NCBI RefSeq assembly: GCF_023499215.1
Contig: NZ_JAKHSK010000002.1
Span: 186,001 to 250,000, forward strand
Reading direction: 5' to 3'
DNA length: 64,000 nucleotides
From: Zunongwangia pacifica
Lineage (GTDB): Bacteria; Bacteroidota; Bacteroidia; Flavobacteriales; Flavobacteriaceae
Numbering within the stretch: position 1 is the stretch's first letter; each line of letters starts with the position of its first letter. This document shows positions 51,965 through 60,845 of the stretch, one piece after another. The position numbers were made by a program, and so were the translations under genes. Under the pieces are notes generated by a model. It worked only from the letters and a program-made list of their open reading frames with translations. It made no database searches and was not told the origin of the DNA.

Positions 51965-54505
51965 TTGATTTTGAGGAGATTTACACAAGCTTTTTTCATT
52001 TTCGTCCTTCTGGGAGCAATAATTTCATGTTCCAGAAAGAAGGATACTTTTATTAGTCGAAGCTGGCATTCGGTTACAGCTGAATATAATACACTTTATA
52101 ACGGAAATCTTGCCCTGGAAACTGGCCGGGAAGAATTAAACCAAAATTACAGGGATAATTATTGGGATGTATTGCCTATAGAGCGCATGCAAATCGATGA
52201 AGAAATTTTACTTCCCGATAGCGTACGGAATCAAAACTTTGGCGTTGCCGAAGAAAAAGCGGTAAAAGCAATACAGCGACATTCGATGTTAATTGCCGGG
52301 GAAGAAGAAAATCCGCAAATCGACGAAGCCTATATGCTACTGGGAAAAGCAAGATATTTTGATCAACGCTTTATTCCGGCTTTAGAGGCGTTCAACTATA
52401 TTTTACAAAAGTACCCTGCCAGTAATAGTATTAGAACAGCACAGGTTTGGCGAGAGAAAACCAATATTAGGTTAGAAAATTACCGGATTGCGATTAAGAA
52501 TCTAAAAAGGATTATCGATAATTCGCAATTTGAAGATCAGGAATATGCCGATGCAAAAGCTGCCATGGCCCAGGCGTATATTAATTTAAAGTATCCCGAT
52601 AGTGCATTGGCACCTTTAACCACTGCGGCTAATTTTACTAAGAAAGATGAGGAGAAAGGCCGCTACTTTTTTATTTTAGGGCAGCTGTATAATCTGCTTA
52701 ATCAGCCTGAAAATGCTAACCTCGCTTTTGATGAGGTTATTGATTTAAACCGAAAGTCGCCGCGTATTTATATGATTAACGCCTATATCCAGAAGGCTAG
52801 AAATTTTAATAGCGAAGAAAACGACGATCAGCAGTTAAAACAAATGCTTACTGATCTTGAAGAAGATCGTGAAAACCGTCCTTTTTTAGATAAAATTTAC
52901 TTTCAAATTGGCGAATATTACCATCAGCGTGATTCTATAGATACCGCTATTGTGTATTACAATAAATCGCTAAGAAGCAGGGCCAATAGTGATCCTTACC
53001 TTCGGTCTATAAATTATGAGATTATGGCCAATATTAATTTTGATCGATCAGATTATCCAAGAGCAGCAAAATATTTTGATAGTACGCTTTTAGAAATGCC
53101 CTCTAATTTAAGGGAATATCGTACGATTGAAAAGAAGCGTAAAAATTTAGATAATGTGATTTTTTATCAGGCCATAGCCGATAAAAATGATAGTATTTTA
53201 GATTTAACAGAATTACCCCGTGAAGAACAAATCGCATTTTACACCACTTATACCGATAAGTTAAAAGAAGATTACCAAAAGCAAATTAAAGCAGGAGAAA
53301 CACAGGCAGCTTTAGCTTTAAATACCGCCGGTCCTGGCGTTCCCAATATAGGAGTGCCCGTTGAAGAAAATGCGAGTAACTTTTATTTTTATAGTGAAAA
53401 CCGCATAAATAGGGGAGAACGTGAATTTTTAAGAGTTTGGGGAAATCGTAAACTTGCTGATAACTGGCGCTGGGTGGCTACCGGAAATACAGGAGTCAAT
53501 CAGCCTGTTGAAGAAAATGCCGGAGAATTTGATTTTTCCAGTGATCCAAAGTTCGATCCTTTAACTTATGTAGATAAGCTGCCAACAGACAACAAGGTTA
53601 TCGATAGCCTTTATAATGATCGTAATTATGCGTATTATCAGTTAGGCTTAATTTACAACGAGAAATTCGGCGAATATCAGTTAGCTGTAGACCGTTTAGA
53701 AGAGGTATTGGCCAGTAATCCTGAAGACCGATTAATTTTACCTTCAAAATATAATCTTTACAAAGCTTACGGAAGATTAAACATGCAGGAGAAACAGGGC
53801 CAGATGAAAAACGATATCGTTTCTAATTATCCCGACTCTCAATATGCTCTTTTTATTCAGAACCCACAAAGTTTAGTTGATGGGGAAAGCATCCCTAAGA
53901 GGAGTTACGAAAACACATTAAAACTATTCGAAAATCAACAATTTTCTAAGGTGATTTCTGAAAGTGATAAGTTTATAACTCGATATTCAGGAGAGGAGAT
54001 CGCCCCTAAATTTGAACTATTAAAGGCTATGGCTATAGGCCGTTTAAGAGGTTTGGCAGAATATCGAAAAGCCCTTAGTTATGTTTCTTTAACCTATCCC
54101 CAATCGCCAGAAGGACAAAAAGCTAAAGAAATGATTAGTGCCACGCTACCCAGATTAAGCAGGCTGCAACTTCAGGAAGATAGTTTGGCCACCAATTATA
54201 AACTCATTTACGAATTTGAAAATTCTAAATTAGAAGAGGCGCAGGCACTTCAGCAAAAAATAGATACTGCTTTAGTAGATTTAGATTATGCCAATCTTTC
54301 AACCTCTTTAGATACTTATACCGATGATCGTATTTTTGTAGTCATACATGGTTTAGAAGATCGTACAAAAGCTTTAGGTTTTGGTGAATTATTGCGTGAA
54401 AATGATGATTATAATGTTGAAAATGACTTTCTTGCAATATCAACAGATAATTATCGTGTAATTCTCTTAAAAAAGAATCTTGATACATATAAAACAGATT
54501 ATTAA
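51965..54505 (+). CDS. sprE: Type IX secretion/gliding lipoprotein SprE (PorW)
   Basis: An 846-residue lipoprotein (signal with lipobox AIIS-C, followed by SRKKDTFISRSWHSVTAEYNTLYNGN). It then consists of tetratricopeptide-like helical repeats, for example AYMLLGKARYFDQRFIPALEAFNYILQKYP and YADAKAAMAQAYINLKYPDSALAPL. The N-terminal block and length match SprE of Flavobacterium and PorW of Porphyromonas, which link the type IX secretion motor to the outer-membrane parts. It begins with TTG (51965, or 51971); an ATG at 51945 is out of frame and reaches a stop codon at 51966. The bactofilin gene follows after 17 bp. Confidence 0.85.
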   Translation: MILRRFTQAFFIFVLLGAIISCSRKKDTFISRSWHSVTAEYNTLYNGNLALETGREELNQNYRDNYWDVLPIERMQIDEEILLPDSVRNQNFGVAEEKAVKAIQRHSMLIAGEEENPQIDEAYMLLGKARYFDQRFIPALEAFNYILQKYPASNSIRTAQVWREKTNIRLENYRIAIKNLKRIIDNSQFEDQEYADAKAAMAQAYINLKYPDSALAPLTTAANFTKKDEEKGRYFFILGQLYNLLNQPENANLAFDEVIDLNRKSPRIYMINAYIQKARNFNSEENDDQQLKQMLTDLEEDRENRPFLDKIYFQIGEYYHQRDSIDTAIVYYNKSLRSRANSDPYLRSINYEIMANINFDRSDYPRAAKYFDSTLLEMPSNLREYRTIEKKRKNLDNVIFYQAIADKNDSILDLTELPREEQIAFYTTYTDKLKEDYQKQIKAGETQAALALNTAGPGVPNIGVPVEENASNFYFYSENRINRGEREFLRVWGNRKLADNWRWVATGNTGVNQPVEENAGEFDFSSDPKFDPLTYVDKLPTDNKVIDSLYNDRNYAYYQLGLIYNEKFGEYQLAVDRLEEVLASNPEDRLILPSKYNLYKAYGRLNMQEKQGQMKNDIVSNYPDSQYALFIQNPQSLVDGESIPKRSYENTLKLFENQQFSKVISESDKFITRYSGEEIAPKFELLKAMAIGRLRGLAEYRKALSYVSLTYPQSPEGQKAKEMISATLPRLSRLQLQEDSLATNYKLIYEFENSKLEEAQALQQKIDTALVDLDYANLSTSLDTYTDDRIFVVIHGLEDRTKALGFGELLRENDDYNVENDFLAISTDNYRVILLKKNLDTYKTDY

Positions 54506-54522
54506 CTCTCACTCTTAATACG

Positions 54523-54918
54523 ATGTTTTCAGAAAAAAAGAAAGGTACCTCTGGCAAGGAAATTTTTAATGAACAAAATAGGATTGCTGCAGGAACAAAG
54601 ATTACCGGAGATATAATAGCCAAAGGAGCTTTTAGAATTGAAGGTTTTTTAAAAGGAACTTTAATGACCAGTGGTAAAGTGGTGATTAGCAAAAATGGAA
54701 ATATAGAAGGGACATTAGAATGTGAAAACGCTGATATCGAGGGTAAATTTAATGGAAAGCTAAAAGTAAGTGGGATATTGAGTTTAAAATCATCGGCGAT
54801 TGTGGATGGAGAAGTTGTAGCATTAAAACTTGCTGTGGAGCCTGGTGCAAGTTTTAATGCCTCTTGCCAAATGCGCAGTGCAATGAAGTCGGTTAAGAAT
54901 GAAAAACAATCAGCGTAA
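54523..54918 (+). CDS. Bactofilin (polymer-forming cytoskeletal protein)
   Basis: A 131-residue protein with the DUF583/bactofilin beta-helix: repeating hydrophobic strands at RIAAGTKITGDIIAKGAFRIEGFLKGTLMTSGKVVISKNGNIEGTLECENADIEGKFNGKLKVSG. Bactofilins self-assemble into filaments on the inner membrane that organise wall synthesis or chromosome-pole structures. It sits between sprE and the atp genes and overlaps atpZ by 20 bp. Confidence 0.9.
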   Translation: MFSEKKKGTSGKEIFNEQNRIAAGTKITGDIIAKGAFRIEGFLKGTLMTSGKVVISKNGNIEGTLECENADIEGKFNGKLKVSGILSLKSSAIVDGEVVALKLAVEPGASFNASCQMRSAMKSVKNEKQSA

Positions 54919-55117
54919 TAAATATCTGGTATTTGTAAATGTAGGTTTTCAGATGGCAATTATCATTGCCGGGGCTGTCTTTTTGGGTATTTGGTTAGAC
55001 AAAAAATTTCCAAATAAATTTTCGGCCTACACAATTTCAGTTTCACTTTTAGGGGTTTTTATTGCTTTATTTCAGGTGATAAGAAGTGTTAAAAACATCA
55101 GTAAAGACGACGAGTAG
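54899..55117 (+). CDS. atpZ: AtpZ/AtpI family protein
   Basis: A 72-residue protein with two transmembrane helices (about 9-29 and 42-61) and the short loop LDKKFPNKFS between them. This is the layout of AtpZ/AtpI, small assembly factors for the c-ring of F-type ATP synthase (with Mg or Ca transport suggested for some). Its start lies inside the bactofilin coding sequence, and it is followed at once by the next gene. Confidence 0.82.
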   Translation: MKNNQRNKYLVFVNVGFQMAIIIAGAVFLGIWLDKKFPNKFSAYTISVSLLGVFIALFQVIRSVKNISKDDE

Positions 55118-55504
55118 ATGGGAAAACCATTATTAAACTTCCTTAAGGTATTTTTGCCTTTTTCTTTAATTTTATTTGTAATTCAATCTATAGTAATTTC
55201 AAATTTCGTAGAGGTCACCTTATACTACAGTACGGTTGCTAATTACATGTTTCATATTTTAGTAACATTGTTTATTTATATCATATTGTTGTATATAAAC
55301 CTTAATTTTTCAGATAAAACAGGTTTTACTTTTATGGGATTAGGCTTGTTAAAAATGTTTGCAGCGGTTATGTTTTTGTTGCCGGCATTACTTGATGATG
55401 AGGTTTCAAATTTTGCTCAGGTGATCGCTTTTTTTGTGCCCTATTTTATTTTCTTAATTTTTGAAACCATTTTTGCCGTAAAATTAATTAACCAGAATAA
55501 ATGA
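55118..55504 (+). CDS. Four-helix membrane protein preceding atpB (AtpI-like position)
   Basis: A 128-residue protein with four hydrophobic helices (about 9-29, 41-61, 70-90 and 103-124), starting directly after the atpZ stop codon. Its place and topology match the second, AtpI-like gene that precedes atpB in many bacteria. Sequence similarity to AtpI proper is not obvious; in Flavobacteriia it is usually named DUF6168. Its role in c-ring assembly is inferred from position only. Confidence 0.6.
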   Translation: MGKPLLNFLKVFLPFSLILFVIQSIVISNFVEVTLYYSTVANYMFHILVTLFIYIILLYINLNFSDKTGFTFMGLGLLKMFAAVMFLLPALLDDEVSNFAQVIAFFVPYFIFLIFETIFAVKLINQNK

Positions 55505-55585
55505 TTGAATATCAATAATTTTTCTGATTAACTGAAATCTAAATAAAAAATTAAAATGTGGACTTTCACATAAAAAATAAAAGTA

Positions 55586-55593
55586 TACCTTTG
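55586..55593 (+). promoter_or_regulatory. -7 element of the atpB operon
   Basis: TACCTTTG fits TAnnTTTG, 43 bp before the atpB ATG. This suggests atpB onward has its own promoter apart from sprE/bactofilin/atpZ. Confidence 0.6.
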
Positions 55594-55636
55594 CACCGAA
55601 ATTTAGAGCCCATAATTTTTAAGTAGACCAGGTATT

Positions 55637-56719
55637 ATGATAGCACAGAAATCGTTAAAGATTATAGTGACATTTGCACTAGCCTTACTTCCGGTTTTTT
55701 CTTTTGCATCAAAAGAGGACTCTTTAGTAGAAGCCGAAAAAGAATTTAATGCTACAGAGATGATCCTTCACCATATTGGTGATGCGCATGGATGGCATTT
55801 TTACGGAGAAGGAGAGAATTCTTTTACAATACCACTTCCGGTGATTTTATATACCGATCATGGTCTTGTTACTTTTATGTCCAGCGAATTTCATCATGAT
55901 ACCGAAGGGCATCATGTAGTAGAAAAAAACGGAATGAGTTTCGTTAATCTTCATGAAAAAATTTATCAATTAGAAGAAGGGGCTAATGAGGTTGAGTTTG
56001 ATAAGGAACATCATCCTTTAAATGCAGAGCGTCCAGTCGATTTATCGATCACTAAAAACGTAGCGGCTATGTTTATAACCGTTATCATTATGTTGATCAT
56101 CTTTGTTCGTCTGGCTTCTTTCCACAAAAGGCATAAACAAGCTCCTAAGGGCTTTAACAATATTCTTGAAACATTTGTTTTATTTGTACGGGACGAAATT
56201 GCAAAACCTCAGATAGGGGAGAAAAAATACATGAAGTTTATGCCATTTTTATTAACGGTATTTTTCTTCATCTGGATTACGAATTTAGTTGGTTTATTGC
56301 CTGGTGCTGCCAATGTTACCGGTAATATTGCCGTTACAGTATCGCTTGGGTTATTCACCTTGGTATTGATCGTGATTAATGGGAATAAAGATTTCTGGAA
56401 GCATACCTTATGGATGCCGGGAATCCCAACTTTTGTAAAACCAATTTTAACCATCGTAGAAGTGGTTGGATTGATAGTAAAACCTGTAGCCTTAATGATT
56501 CGTTTATTTGCGAATATTACGGCAGGGCATATTATTATATTGAGTTTAATAGGACTGATTTTTATACTTGAAAATGTGGGAGTAGCGGGTATTTCTGTTC
56601 CTTTCGCTTTATTCATTTCGGTCTTAGAATTGCTTGTAGCATTTTTACAGGCATTTATTTTTACCATGCTGTCGGCCTTATTTATAGGGATGGCAGTAGA
56701 AGAACATGAGCATCATTAA
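55637..56719 (+). CDS. atpB: ATP synthase subunit a
   Basis: A 360-residue F0 subunit that carries the proton half-channels. The core starts near residue 130; the key Arg is R289 in MIRLFANITAGHIII. Before it lies a signal-peptide-like segment (LALLPVFSFA) and about 100 residues of exported sequence rich in histidine (HHIGDAHGWHFYGEG, HHDTEGHHVVE). This makes it about 90 residues longer than the E. coli subunit. The extension is common in Bacteroidota as far as I recall; its role is unclear. Confidence 0.95.
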   Translation: MIAQKSLKIIVTFALALLPVFSFASKEDSLVEAEKEFNATEMILHHIGDAHGWHFYGEGENSFTIPLPVILYTDHGLVTFMSSEFHHDTEGHHVVEKNGMSFVNLHEKIYQLEEGANEVEFDKEHHPLNAERPVDLSITKNVAAMFITVIIMLIIFVRLASFHKRHKQAPKGFNNILETFVLFVRDEIAKPQIGEKKYMKFMPFLLTVFFFIWITNLVGLLPGAANVTGNIAVTVSLGLFTLVLIVINGNKDFWKHTLWMPGIPTFVKPILTIVEVVGLIVKPVALMIRLFANITAGHIIILSLIGLIFILENVGVAGISVPFALFISVLELLVAFLQAFIFTMLSALFIGMAVEEHEHH

Positions 56720-56740
56720 TTTTAATTTTAATTTTTTACT

Positions 56741-56971
56741 ATGGAGTATTTACACATTGGACTTGCAGCTTTAGGTGCTGGTCTTGCGGTTATCGGAGCA
56801 GCAATTGGTGTTGGTAAAATTGGTGGTTCTGCTATGGACGCTATCGCCCGTCAGCCAGAAGCTTCCGGAAAAATCCAAACAGCTATGATTATTGCTGCCG
56901 CTCTTGTAGAAGGTGTTGCCCTTTTTGGAGTTGTTGCTGCATTACTAGGGGTACTTACAGTACCAGCATAG
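56741..56971 (+). CDS. atpE: ATP synthase subunit c
   Basis: A 76-residue hairpin protein forming the rotor ring. The two helices are rich in Gly and Ala. The polar loop is AIARQPEASGK, and the ion-carrying Glu is E57 in LVEGVALFG. The residue after it is Gly, not Ser or Thr, and there is no sodium-binding set, so protons are the likely coupling ion. A strong hairpin follows (56988-57018). Confidence 0.96.
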   Translation: MEYLHIGLAALGAGLAVIGAAIGVGKIGGSAMDAIARQPEASGKIQTAMIIAAALVEGVALFGVVAALLGVLTVPA

Positions 56972-56987
56972 TCTAGGAAAATTAAAG

Positions 56988-57018
56988 ATCGGTTTGTAAC
57001 GGTTGGTTACAAACCGAT
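56988..57018 (+). promoter_or_regulatory. Intercistronic hairpin between atpE and atpF
   Basis: Perfect 13-bp stem ATCGGTTTGTAAC / GTTACAAACCGAT with a 5-base loop, starting 17 bp after the atpE stop. Only TTTT (57017-57021) follows, so it is probably an RNA-stability or partial-termination element, not a full terminator. Confidence 0.7.
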
Positions 57019-57060
57019 TTTAAACCCATTAAAAATTGAAAGTTATAATTTAAAAATATT

Positions 57061-57555
57061 ATGGATTTAATTACTCCTGAAATTGGTTTACTTTTTTGGC
57101 AAACAATAGTGTTTCTTGTACTTATTTTGATTTTAGCAAAATTTGCATGGAGACCTATTCTTGGAGCTGTTAAAGATAGAGAGGATTCGATTAACAGTGC
57201 ATTATCTTCAGCTGAAGAGGCTAGAAAAGAAATGCAAAATCTTAAGGCAGATAACGAGCAGTTACTTAAAGAAGCTCGTGCTGAAAGAGATGCCATTCTT
57301 AAAGAAGCTCGTGAGCTAAAAGAAAAAGTGTTGGCCAATGCCACTGAAGAAGCACAAACCAAAGCCGATAAAATTGTAGCTCAGGCAAAAGAAAGCATAG
57401 AGATGGAGAAGAAAGCTGCTATGGCAGAAATCAAATCTCAGGTTGCGAATTTATCTATAGAAATTGCAGAAAAAGTAGTTCGTAAAGAATTATCAAGTAA
57501 AGAAAAGCAACACCAGATGATCGATGAGATGCTTGGTGATGTTACTTTAAATTAA
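57061..57555 (+). CDS. atpF: ATP synthase subunit b
   Basis: A 164-residue peripheral stalk subunit. One N-terminal transmembrane helix (about 9-28, LLFWQTIVFLVLILILAKFAW) is followed by a long charged helix (about 35-140) that runs up the stalk and dimerises. This is the normal layout of AtpF. It ends 9 bp before the atpH ATG. Confidence 0.95.
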   Translation: MDLITPEIGLLFWQTIVFLVLILILAKFAWRPILGAVKDREDSINSALSSAEEARKEMQNLKADNEQLLKEARAERDAILKEARELKEKVLANATEEAQTKADKIVAQAKESIEMEKKAAMAEIKSQVANLSIEIAEKVVRKELSSKEKQHQMIDEMLGDVTLN

Positions 57556-57564
57556 TAGTTTGTG

Positions 57565-58122
57565 ATGAAGGGAACCAGAGCAGCACAACGTTACGCAAAA
57601 GCAATTCTTGAATTAGCAAACGATAAAAAAGTAGCTAAGGATGTTAAAGAAGACATGCTTAGCATCTCTAAAACGATCGAGAATAGCGAAGATTTAAGAC
57701 GTACCTTAGCAAGTCCTATAATAAAGCCTAATCTTAAAAATCAAATTTTAAAGGCGATTTTTAAAGATGTAAATGGATTAACAACAGGCGTTTTTAATTT
57801 GCTAGTAGAAAATAATCGTATCGATATATTAGATATTGTTGCAAAACAATATCTATTGTTATTCGATGACGCTATATTGGTGCAAAATGCTTTAGTAACC
57901 ACTGTAGTTCCTTTAACAAAAGAGCTTGAAGTTAAAATTCAGGCCAAAATAAAAGAGCTTACCGGTAGGGAAGCAACAATCAAGAATAAAATTGACGAAA
58001 GTATTCTTGGTGGTTTTGTATTAAGAGTTGGTGACCTTCAATATGATGCTAGTGTGGCTAACAACTTAAACAGATTAAAGACAGAATTTAAAACAGGCAA
58101 CGCACACGTTTCTAAAATTTAA
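57565..58122 (+). CDS. atpH: ATP synthase subunit delta
   Basis: A 185-residue OSCP/delta subunit joining the stalk to the F1 head. The N-terminal helical domain begins RAAQRYAKAILELANDKK. The C-terminal region has the family block LGGFVLRVGDLQYDASVANNLNRLK. The ATG at 57565 is chosen over a GTG one codon earlier. Confidence 0.95.
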   Translation: MKGTRAAQRYAKAILELANDKKVAKDVKEDMLSISKTIENSEDLRRTLASPIIKPNLKNQILKAIFKDVNGLTTGVFNLLVENNRIDILDIVAKQYLLLFDDAILVQNALVTTVVPLTKELEVKIQAKIKELTGREATIKNKIDESILGGFVLRVGDLQYDASVANNLNRLKTEFKTGNAHVSKI

Positions 58123-58166
58123 TAAAAACCGCCCGTAGTTAACGAGGCATTTTATCTTAAATAATT

Positions 58167-59747
58167 ATGGCAGAAGTAAATCCTGCTGAAGTATCAGCAA
58201 TATTAAAGCAACAACTTTCCGGATTCGAGGCTAAGGCTTCTTTAGACGAGGTTGGTACCGTACTTACAGTTGGTGACGGTATTGCGAACGTTTATGGGCT
58301 TTCTAATGCGCAGTACGGAGAATTAGTTCAATTTGACAGTGGTCTAGAAGGAATGGTACTTAACCTTGAAGAAGATAACGTTGGGGTAGTACTTTTAGGA
58401 CCTTCAAAAGAAGTTAAAGAAGGTTCTACAGTAAAAAGAACACAACGAATTGCTTCTATCAAAGTTGGCGAAGGTATTGTTGGAAGAGTGGTAAACACTT
58501 TAGGTGAACCAATTGATGGTAAAGGGAATATTGAAGGAGAAACTTTTGAAATGCCTTTAGAGCGTAAAGCACCTGGTGTTGTTTTCCGTGAGCCTGTAAC
58601 AGAACCTATGCAAACTGGTATTAAGTCTATCGATGCGATGGTACCGGTAGGAAGAGGGCAGCGTGAGCTTGTAATTGGCGACCGTCAAACAGGAAAAACA
58701 ACCGTTTGTATTGATACCATTCTTAACCAGAAAGAATTTTATGATGCCGGTAAACCGGTATATTGTATATATGTTGCTGTAGGCCAAAAAGCATCTACAG
58801 TTGCAGGTATTGCTAAAGTTTTAGAAGATAAAGGAGCCTTAGCTTACACCACTATTGTTGCTGCAAATGCATCTGATCCTGCACCTATGCAGGTTTATGC
58901 TCCATTTGCCGGTGCTGCGATTGGTGAATATTTTAGAGATACAGGTCGTCCTGCATTAATCGTTTATGATGATCTTTCTAAGCAGGCAGTTGCTTATCGT
59001 GAGGTGTCTCTTTTATTACGTCGTCCGCCAGGGCGTGAGGCATATCCTGGAGACGTTTTCTTCCTTCACTCAAGATTATTAGAGCGTGCAGCAAAAGTGA
59101 TCAACGATGATGATATTGCGAAGACAATGAACGACCTTCCAGATTCACTTAAAGATAAAGTAAAAGGTGGTGGTTCTTTAACAGCACTTCCAATTATCGA
59201 AACTCAGGCGGGTGACGTATCTGCATATATCCCAACCAACGTAATTTCGATTACAGACGGGCAGATTTTCTTAACTTCAGATTTATTTAACTCGGGTGTG
59301 CGTCCTGCAATTAACGTTGGTATTTCGGTATCTCGTGTAGGGGGGTCTGCTCAGATTAAATCGATGAAGAAAGTAGCCGGTACGCTTAAGTTAGACCAGG
59401 CACAGTTCCGTGAACTTGAAGCTTTTGCTAAGTTCGGTTCAGACCTTGATGCGGCTACCATGAGTGTTATCGAAAAAGGTAAGCGTAACGTAGAGATTCT
59501 TAAGCAGGGACAAAATGATCCTTATCCAGTAGAAGATCAAATCGCAATTATCTTTGCAGGTTCTAAAAACTTACTTAGAGAAGTACCTGTAGAAAAAGTA
59601 AGAGAGTTTGAAAGAGATTATATCGAATTCTTAAATACAAAGCATAGAGACGTAATGGATACGCTTAAAGCCGGTAAACTTACCGATCATGTTACAGATA
59701 CTTTAGCATCTGTAGCAAAAGAGCTATCTGAGAAATATAAAGGTTAA
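58167..59747 (+). CDS. atpA: ATP synthase subunit alpha
   Basis: A 526-residue F1 subunit with non-catalytic nucleotide sites. The P-loop is G171-D-R-Q-T-G-K-T178. The signature [23 protein letters not shown] and the Arg-rich [28 protein letters not shown] are present; the arginine finger lies in SVSRVGG. Length and order are normal. A hairpin separates it from atpG. Confidence 0.98.
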   Translation: MAEVNPAEVSAILKQQLSGFEAKASLDEVGTVLTVGDGIANVYGLSNAQYGELVQFDSGLEGMVLNLEEDNVGVVLLGPSKEVKEGSTVKRTQRIASIKVGEGIVGRVVNTLGEPIDGKGNIEGETFEMPLERKAPGVVFREPVTEPMQTGIKSIDAMVPVGRGQRELVIGDRQTGKTTVCIDTILNQKEFYDAGKPVYCIYVAVGQKASTVAGIAKVLEDKGALAYTTIVAANASDPAPMQVYAPFAGAAIGEYFRDTGRPALIVYDDLSKQAVAYREVSLLLRRPPGREAYPGDVFFLHSRLLERAAKVINDDDIAKTMNDLPDSLKDKVKGGGSLTALPIIETQAGDVSAYIPTNVISITDGQIFLTSDLFNSGVRPAINVGISVSRVGGSAQIKSMKKVAGTLKLDQAQFRELEAFAKFGSDLDAATMSVIEKGKRNVEILKQGQNDPYPVEDQIAIIFAGSKNLLREVPVEKVREFERDYIEFLNTKHRDVMDTLKAGKLTDHVTDTLASVAKELSEKYKG

Positions 59748-59755
59748 AAGGTTAT

Positions 59756-59792
59756 AAATAAAGAGTGCATATTAGCGTTGCACTCTTTATTT
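59756..59792 (+). terminator. Hairpin between atpA and atpG
   Basis: Perfect 14-bp stem AAATAAAGAGTGCA (59756-59769) / 59779-59792 with a 9-base loop, followed by TATTTAG. It lies 8 bp after the atpA stop inside the operon. Because atpG must be expressed, it is probably a partial terminator or a processing site. Confidence 0.7.
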
Positions 59793-59826
59793 TATTTAGT
59801 ATTTAGGCTAGTCCAATTTTAAAAAT

Positions 59827-60687
59827 ATGGCAAACTTAAAAGAATTACGTAGCAGAATTACCTCGGTTTCTTCAACAATGCAGATTACCAGTGCCATGAA
59901 AATGGTATCTGCGGCAAAGTTGAGTAAGGCGCAGGATGCTATTGAGTCTATGCGTCCTTATTCTCAAAAGTTATCTCAGCTATTACAAGATCTTAGTGGT
60001 ACCTTAGATGATGATGCTAGCAGTAAATATGCAGAGCAACGTGAAGTTAAAAAAGTGCTTGTAGTTGCGATTTCTTCTAACAGGGGGTTAGCGGGCGCCT
60101 TTAATGCTAACATCATTAAGGGAGTAAAAAATGTGATAGCTAATGAGTATGCCGATAAGGATATTCATTTGTACAGTATTGGTAAAAAAGCCAATGATAT
60201 TTTAAAGAAAAGCTTTAACGTATATAAAGCAAATACGCATATTTTTGATGATCTTTCTTTCGAAAATGTCTCTGTTATTGCTGAAGATTTAATGGAACAA
60301 TTCTTAGAAGGAAATTACGACAAGATCGTATTGGTGTATAACCACTTTAAGAATGCTGCTACTCAGGCTGTTTTAACCGAACAGTTCTTACCAATTCCTA
60401 AGTTTGAAACTGAAGAAGAAAAACAACTTGATTATATTTTTGAGCCTTCGAAACTCGAAATTGTAAAAGATTTGATCCCGAAGTCGCTAAAAATGCAATT
60501 GTATAAAGCTTTAAGAGATTCGTTTGCTTCAGAGCACGGTGCCCGTATGACAGCGATGCACAAAGCAACCGAAAACGCAACAGAGCTTAGAGATTCCCTT
60601 AAGTTATCTTATAACAAAGCAAGACAGGCTTCTATTACCAACGAAATTCTTGAAATTGTTGGTGGTGCTGAAGCACTTAATAACTAA
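59827..60687 (+). CDS. atpG: ATP synthase subunit gamma
   Basis: A 286-residue central shaft subunit. The N-terminal helix MANLKELRSRITSVSSTMQITSAMKMVSAAKLSKAQ and the C-terminal block TAMHKATENATELRDSLKLSYNKARQASITNEILEIVGGAEAL are the paired coiled-coil ends typical of gamma. It is the last ATP synthase gene here; beta and epsilon genes (atpD, atpC) do not follow. A strong terminator closes the unit. Confidence 0.97.
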   Translation: MANLKELRSRITSVSSTMQITSAMKMVSAAKLSKAQDAIESMRPYSQKLSQLLQDLSGTLDDDASSKYAEQREVKKVLVVAISSNRGLAGAFNANIIKGVKNVIANEYADKDIHLYSIGKKANDILKKSFNVYKANTHIFDDLSFENVSVIAEDLMEQFLEGNYDKIVLVYNHFKNAATQAVLTEQFLPIPKFETEEEKQLDYIFEPSKLEIVKDLIPKSLKMQLYKALRDSFASEHGARMTAMHKATENATELRDSLKLSYNKARQASITNEILEIVGGAEALNN

Positions 60688-60711
60688 ATATCTCAATTTA
60701 TATATTTTAAC

Positions 60712-60736
60712 GCCCGGTTTTTTACCGGGCTTTTTT
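60712..60736 (+). terminator. Intrinsic terminator after atpG
   Basis: GCCCGGT (60712-60718), loop TTTTT, ACCGGGC (60724-60730) and six T (60731-60736), 24 bp after the atpG stop. Confidence 0.93.
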
Positions 60737-60845
60737 ATGGGGAAAATTCTATATTAATGATTGCCAATATTAGCCATTTTTGAGGGTAATTTTTCTTTGG
60801 CACTTGTTTTGATTTCAGTTAACAAACAATCAAACCAGTAAAGTC

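Noticed and set aside
54342-54959. Long minus-strand frame across bactofilin and the sprE end
   Set aside because: It is antisense to two well-supported genes and shows no domain or plausible start context.
56209-56667. Minus-strand frame of 152 codons in atpB
   Set aside because: Antisense to atpB; composition typical of a mirrored membrane gene (many T, N, K, I) and no homologue recognised.
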